The notes under the pieces were generated by a model, which was not told the DNA's origin, searched no databases, and saw only the letters and a list, made by a program, of their open reading frames with translations. A program made the translations under genes and the position numbers. From Lentibacillus daqui (GTDB lineage Bacteria > Bacillota > Bacilli > Bacillales > Amphibacillaceae), in NCBI RefSeq assembly GCF_027186265.1, contig NZ_CP114176.1:1612001-1676000 (forward strand): a stretch of DNA of 64,000 bases, in the 5' to 3' direction. Of this stretch, positions 60,329 to 64,000 are shown in pieces. Every line of letters begins with the position of its first letter. The stretch's first letter is position 1.

Positions 60329-60522
60329 AAAAAAGGACCGAGAAGTTCTAGTCGGCATAGCTTTGAGCACCGGAGTGTACATAGAAGGTACATGAGGAGC
60401 GGAAAAGCAAGCCAACGAACTTCTTCAAAGGAAGGCCGACTAAAAACGGGCTTGCGCTCAGGCGTCGACATACCTCTTTTGCAGGGGCATGTCATTTTTA
60501 CCGGACTTTTTGAACATCCTCT
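60329..60522 (+). repeat. Dispersed 216-bp element, copy 4 (left end missing)
   Basis: Starts at AAAAAGGACCGAG, about 22 bases into the element, and runs to CTTTTTGAACATCCTCT (60522). GTCGGC at 60352 and GCCGAC at 60436 are complementary in this copy. Part of the gap 60228-61093. Confidence 0.88.
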
Positions 60523-60587
60523 AAAAGGAACACTTATTTAAAAATATAAATGTTTTATAAATTCCACTACTTTTGCAAGGGTATTTA

Positions 60588-60596
60588 TGATATACT
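60588..60596 (+). promoter_or_regulatory. Extended -10 promoter of the gcv operon
   Basis: TGATATACT (60588-60596): TATACT with TG one base upstream; the -35 is poor. It lies about 170 bases before the glycine riboswitch. Confidence 0.5.
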
Positions 60597-60760
60597 AAAG
60601 CCAAATCAAGATAGAGATTTCCGATTAGAGGAAAATGAACTTTCATAGATGTTTAATACACATCCCGCTATATTACGAATGTGATGTGTTTGATTCATTA
60701 ATTTGGCATCGCTTAACATTTTGTATTAGTAGTATACCCAATTACATCTATTTTCATAAA

Positions 60761-60975
60761 AGCGAATGACTGTAAGGGGAGAGATTGCGTAAATTTATAT
60801 TACGCAACGCCGAAGGAGCAAACTCATGTGAATCTCTCAGGCAAAAAGACTCTTACAGGACGCACCTCTGGAGAGCGTTTACAGCATTTGTAAACCACCA
60901 ACGAAGCAAGCATCCGCCGGCAGTGTTCTCACTGTTTTAAAAAGGGTGCGCAACTTTCAGGTTGACTGACAGAGA
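60761..60975 (+). promoter_or_regulatory. Tandem glycine riboswitch
   Basis: First aptamer core CGCCGAAGGAGCAA (60808-60821) with AATCTCTCAGGCAAAAAGACTC, linker, then a second, more diverged aptamer ending AACTTTCAGGTTGACTGACAGAG. It stands directly before a terminator and gcvT. Glycine binding should permit expression of the cleavage system. Confidence 0.92.
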
Positions 60976-61007
60976 TTTCCTTTATAGAAGGAGATCTCTA
61001 TTTTTTT
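60971..61007 (+). terminator. Terminator of the glycine riboswitch expression platform
   Basis: AGAGATTTCCTT (60971-60982) pairs with AAGGAGATCTCT (60988-60999), one G-T pair, then T7. The first strand overlaps the end of aptamer 2, so the two structures compete. Confidence 0.85.
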
Positions 61008-61093
61008 GTGTAAAAACAAAGAACAAAAAATGAAAAATGGTCAATACCGCTGAAATTTGGGAATTGCCCATGTTCGAAAGGGAGTGGACAGGT

Positions 61094-62200
61094 GTGAGTG
61101 AATTAAAGAAGACCCCGTTGTTTCCGGAGTATGAAAAATACGGGGCGAAGACAGTCGATTTTGGAGGCTGGGATTTACCGGTGCAATTTTCCAGTATTAA
61201 GCATGAGCATCAGACAACAAGAACAAAGGCAGGTTTATTTGATGTATCCCATATGGGTGAGATAGTTGTTAAAGGGGAACAGAGTCTGGCTTTCTTGCAA
61301 AAGGTGATGACAAACGATATTGCCAAACTTGTGCCCGGACGTGCACAGTATACGATTATGTGTTATGAAAATGGCGGAACAGTTGATGACCTAATCGTTT
61401 ATATGATTGACGTCAATCATTATTTGCTTGTTGTGAACGCAGCTAATACAGATAAGGATTACCAGTGGCTTGTAAAAAACAATGCGGAAGATGTAACGGT
61501 TACCAACGAATCAGCAGCGTATGTTCAATTGGCATTGCAAGGGCCATTAGCGCAGGAAATTCTTCAACCGTTAACAGGTACAGATTTAAGCGGGATTAAA
61601 CCTTTCCGATTTGCCAATCCAGTTTATTTTTCCGGGATCAAATCAGGTGCGATTGTTTCCAGAACCGGCTATACCGGCGAGGACGGATTTGAAATTTACA
61701 TTGCTGCCAAAGAAGGTCGTGCATTATGGCAGCTGATCATGAACGCCGGTAGCGACAAGGGGTTGGAACCAATTGGTCTTGGTGCCAGAGATACATTAAG
61801 ATTTGAGGCGAATTTGGCTTTATATGGTCAAGAATTATCTGAAACCATTACACCAATAGAGGCAGGCCTGGGATTTGCCGTTAAACCGAACAAAGAAGCT
61901 GATTTTATTGGGAAATCTGTATTACAAAAACAAAAAGAGGAAGGTCCTGCCAGAAAATTGGTTGGGATTGAGATGATCGATAAAGGGATACCAAGGCATG
62001 GTTATCAGGTTTTTGCTGATGACAAGGAAATTGGATTTGTGACATCGGGCACACAATCTCCAACATTGCAAAAAAATGTGGGTTTAGCATTATTACAGGC
62101 TGAATATGCAACTGTAGGTACAAAGGTTCAAATTCAGGTCAGGAAAAGAGCACTACAAGCGGTTATTGTCGCAACACCATTTTATAAACGTGCAAAATAG
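61094..62200 (+). CDS. gcvT: Aminomethyltransferase, glycine cleavage T protein
   Basis: GcvT moves the aminomethyl carbon of glycine from lipoyl-H protein to tetrahydrofolate. The 368-residue protein starts MSELKKTPLFPEYEKYGAKTVDFGGWDLPVQFSSI and has the family motifs FDVSHMGEI, SRTGYTGEDGFEIY and TPIEAGLGF. GTG 61094 is chosen, with GGGAGTG seven bases upstream; a frame from 61037 has no family similarity. First gene of the riboswitch-controlled gcvT-gcvPA-gcvPB operon. Confidence 0.96.
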   Translation: MSELKKTPLFPEYEKYGAKTVDFGGWDLPVQFSSIKHEHQTTRTKAGLFDVSHMGEIVVKGEQSLAFLQKVMTNDIAKLVPGRAQYTIMCYENGGTVDDLIVYMIDVNHYLLVVNAANTDKDYQWLVKNNAEDVTVTNESAAYVQLALQGPLAQEILQPLTGTDLSGIKPFRFANPVYFSGIKSGAIVSRTGYTGEDGFEIYIAAKEGRALWQLIMNAGSDKGLEPIGLGARDTLRFEANLALYGQELSETITPIEAGLGFAVKPNKEADFIGKSVLQKQKEEGPARKLVGIEMIDKGIPRHGYQVFADDKEIGFVTSGTQSPTLQKNVGLALLQAEYATVGTKVQIQVRKRALQAVIVATPFYKRAK

Positions 62201-62215
62201 GGGGAGGGAATACCA

Positions 62216-63568
62216 GTGGAATTTCGATATTTACCAATGACAGAAGAAGATAAACAGGCAATGCTTGAGAAAATTGGTGTAGAAAATACTGATGCATTAT
62301 TTTCCGATATTCCGGAACACGTTCGATTTAAAAGGGAACTGCAGCTGAAGCAACCTGCAAATGAGTCGGAATTGAAAAAGGAATTGGCTGGTCTGGCAAA
62401 ACAAAATGCGAATTTACAGGATCATTGTTCGTTTCTTGGGGCAGGTGTCTATGATCATTTTATCCCGTCTGTTGTCGACCATGTCATTTCCCGTTCTGAA
62501 TTTTATACAGCATATACACCTTACCAGCCGGAGATCTCTCAGGGGGAATTGCAGGCAATCTTTGAATTTCAGACGATGATTTCTGAGTTAACCGGTATGC
62601 CGATTGCTAATTCATCCATGTATGATGGAGGAACAGCGTTGGCTGAAGCAGTAACATTGAGCGCGGGTTCAACCAAAAAGCAAAAAATTCTTGTATCCAA
62701 AGCAGTGCACCCCGAATCCCGGGAAGTAATTACTACCTATGCCAAAGGGCAAAATCTTGAGATCATCGAAATTGATCAATATAACGGCCGAACAGATTTA
62801 AAACAATTGGCGAATGAACTCGATGAAAATACAGCGAGTGTGGTGATGCAATATCCAAACTTTTTCGGTCAAATTGAACCATTGGATGAAGTGGAAACGT
62901 TGATTCGTCAGCAAAAGAAAACGATGTTCATTGTGTCCAGCAACCCTTTGGCATTGGGATATCTAACCCCGCCTGGAGAATTTGGTGCTGATATTGTCGT
63001 TGGGGATACGCAAGTTTTCGGCATACCTGCCCAGTTTGGCGGCCCGCATTGCGGCTATTTTGCAACAACAAACAAATTAATGCGCAAGGTTCCGGGCAGA
63101 TTAGTTGGTCAAACGATAGATGAAAACGGCCAACGTGGTTTTGTCTTAACATTACAAGCAAGAGAACAGCACATCCGCCGTGACAAAGCAACCTCAAATA
63201 TTTGTTCCAATCAGGCATTGAATGCACTGGCAAGTTCAGTAGCCATGAGTTCGATCGGCAAACACGGAATCAAACAAATGGCCATGTTGAATATGCATAA
63301 AGCACGGTACATGAAGGAACAGCTGGAAAAGAAAAACATTGAGATTGTCACGACTGGTCCTTTTTTCAATGAGTTTGTTATCCAATTGCCTGGTAATGTG
63401 TCAACATATAATAAACAATTATTGAAAAAAGGGTTCATCGGCGGCTATAATCTGGAACGGTCTTATCCTGAATTAACAGGACAGATGTTGCTTGCCGCTA
63501 CAGAGATTCGTACAAAAGCGGAGATCGATACTTTTGTAAAAGAATTGGGGGATATTCATGGTTGCTAA
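62216..63568 (+). CDS. gcvPA: Glycine dehydrogenase P protein, subunit 1
   Basis: First subunit of the two-part, PLP-dependent glycine decarboxylase. The 450-residue protein matches the family from MEFRYLPMTEEDKQAMLEKIG to the C-terminus, with GVYDHFIPSVVDHV, FGIPAQFGGPHCGYFA and ATSNICSNQAL. GTG 62216 follows GGGGGAGGG. It lies 15 bases after gcvT and overlaps gcvPB by 11 bases. Confidence 0.96.
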   Translation: MEFRYLPMTEEDKQAMLEKIGVENTDALFSDIPEHVRFKRELQLKQPANESELKKELAGLAKQNANLQDHCSFLGAGVYDHFIPSVVDHVISRSEFYTAYTPYQPEISQGELQAIFEFQTMISELTGMPIANSSMYDGGTALAEAVTLSAGSTKKQKILVSKAVHPESREVITTYAKGQNLEIIEIDQYNGRTDLKQLANELDENTASVVMQYPNFFGQIEPLDEVETLIRQQKKTMFIVSSNPLALGYLTPPGEFGADIVVGDTQVFGIPAQFGGPHCGYFATTNKLMRKVPGRLVGQTIDENGQRGFVLTLQAREQHIRRDKATSNICSNQALNALASSVAMSSIGKHGIKQMAMLNMHKARYMKEQLEKKNIEIVTTGPFFNEFVIQLPGNVSTYNKQLLKKGFIGGYNLERSYPELTGQMLLAATEIRTKAEIDTFVKELGDIHGC

Positions 63569-64000
63569 AGATTTTCCATTAATTTTTGAACGCAGTAAGG
63601 CAGGAAGAACGAGTTATAGTCTGCCAGCATTAGATGTACCGGAATATGATTTACAATCGGAATTCGATGAGCAATTCATCCGTCAGACACCGCCGGAATT
63701 GCCGGAAGTAAGCGAATTGGATATCATCCGGCATTATACCGGATTGTCCAATCGCAACTATGGTGTAGACTCAGGATTTTATCCACTCGGTTCGTGTACG
63801 ATGAAATATAATCCGAAAATAAATGAAGATGTAGCCCGGCTGCCAGGCTTTAGCCAAATTCATCCATATCAAGATCCGGAAAGTGTTCAAGGTGCATTGG
63901 CCATGATGTATGATTTACAAACAGCATTAGCGGAAATCACCGGGATGCATCAGGTTTCATTACAGCCTGCTGCAGGTGCACAAGGGGAATGGACCGGGTT
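63558..64000 (+). CDS. gcvPB: Glycine dehydrogenase P protein, subunit 2 (cut by window end)
   Basis: The first 147 codons of the second P-protein subunit are present. They read MVAKDFPLIFERSKAGRTSYSLPALDV and contain the conserved GFYPLGSCTMKYNPK and LPGFSQIHPYQ. The PLP lysine region lies beyond the window. ATG 63558 starts inside gcvPA with GGGGGAT upstream, which suggests translational coupling. Confidence 0.95.
   Translation, partial: MVAKDFPLIFERSKAGRTSYSLPALDVPEYDLQSEFDEQFIRQTPPELPEVSELDIIRHYTGLSNRNYGVDSGFYPLGSCTMKYNPKINEDVARLPGFSQIHPYQDPESVQGALAMMYDLQTALAEITGMHQVSLQPAAGAQGEWTG

Noticed and set aside
60274..60495. Minus-strand frame of 73 codons before yqhH
   Set aside because: It lies almost entirely within repeat copy 4 and is not independent evidence of a gene.
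1..64000. CRISPR arrays, rRNA genes, prophage or conjugation genes, replication origin
   Set aside because: No regularly spaced repeats, rRNA sequence, phage structural genes or DnaA-box clusters were seen. Mobile DNA is limited to the insertion sequences and small repeats listed.

Overview
The window is a chromosomal segment of a Bacillota bacterium in the family Bacillaceae. Gene order follows the Bacillus subtilis dnaK-dnaJ to gcv region almost gene for gene (yqeT-yqeY, yqeZ-floA, yqfC-phoH-pgpH, era-recO-glyQS, dnaG-sigA, cccA, nfo, sodA-yqgE-pbpA, yqgN-yqgX, comG, yqhGH, gcvT-gcvPA-gcvPB). Protein sequences and the many acidic tails suggest a Virgibacillus/Oceanobacillus/Lentibacillus-type relative; that placement is inference. 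The sporulation genes yqfC and yqfD point to an endospore former.

Layout: 1-6330 carries chaperone (dnaK end, dnaJ), rRNA/tRNA/ribosomal-protein modification (prmA, rsmE, mtaB), deoC, rpsU and yqeY. 6408-9371 is a membrane-stress operon (NfeD protease, flotillin FloA, small membrane protein) behind an exact SigW-type promoter. 9426-17486 holds yqfC/yqfD, phoH, pgpH, ybeY, dgkA, era, yqzL and recO. An IS1634-type insertion (17522-19464) sits between recO and glyQS, flanked by a 57-bp direct repeat that contains the glyQS promoter. 19493-32693 runs T-box/glyQS, ccpN-yqfL, dnaG-sigA, cccA, trmK-yqfO, cshB and nfo. 32764-42515 has yqfT, small membrane proteins, a Na/Pi transporter, five tRNA genes (Asn, Met, Ile2, Ser, Phe), sodA, yqgE and pbpA. 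An IS91-type element follows, then rpmG, yqgN, a ThiF/MoeB-type enzyme, gluP, yqgQ-glcK, yqgW and yqgX. 51630-57770 is the competence pilus operon comGA-GG, rearranged: yqzE lies inverted upstream, yqgY lies downstream, comGB has a frameshift, and both flanks carry broken IS1182- and IS256-type sequences. The end holds yqhG-yqhH and the glycine riboswitch with gcvT-gcvPA-gcvPB (last gene cut by the window edge).

Four copies of a structured repeat of about 216 bp (16233, 33114, 44217, 60329) and two copies of a second hairpin element (14118, 33908) lie between genes. The second type separated pgpH from ybeY. A C-rich small RNA with a consensus promoter and terminator is predicted on the minus strand at 51633-51717, next to the rearranged comG locus. 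No CRISPR array, prophage or rRNA operon was seen.
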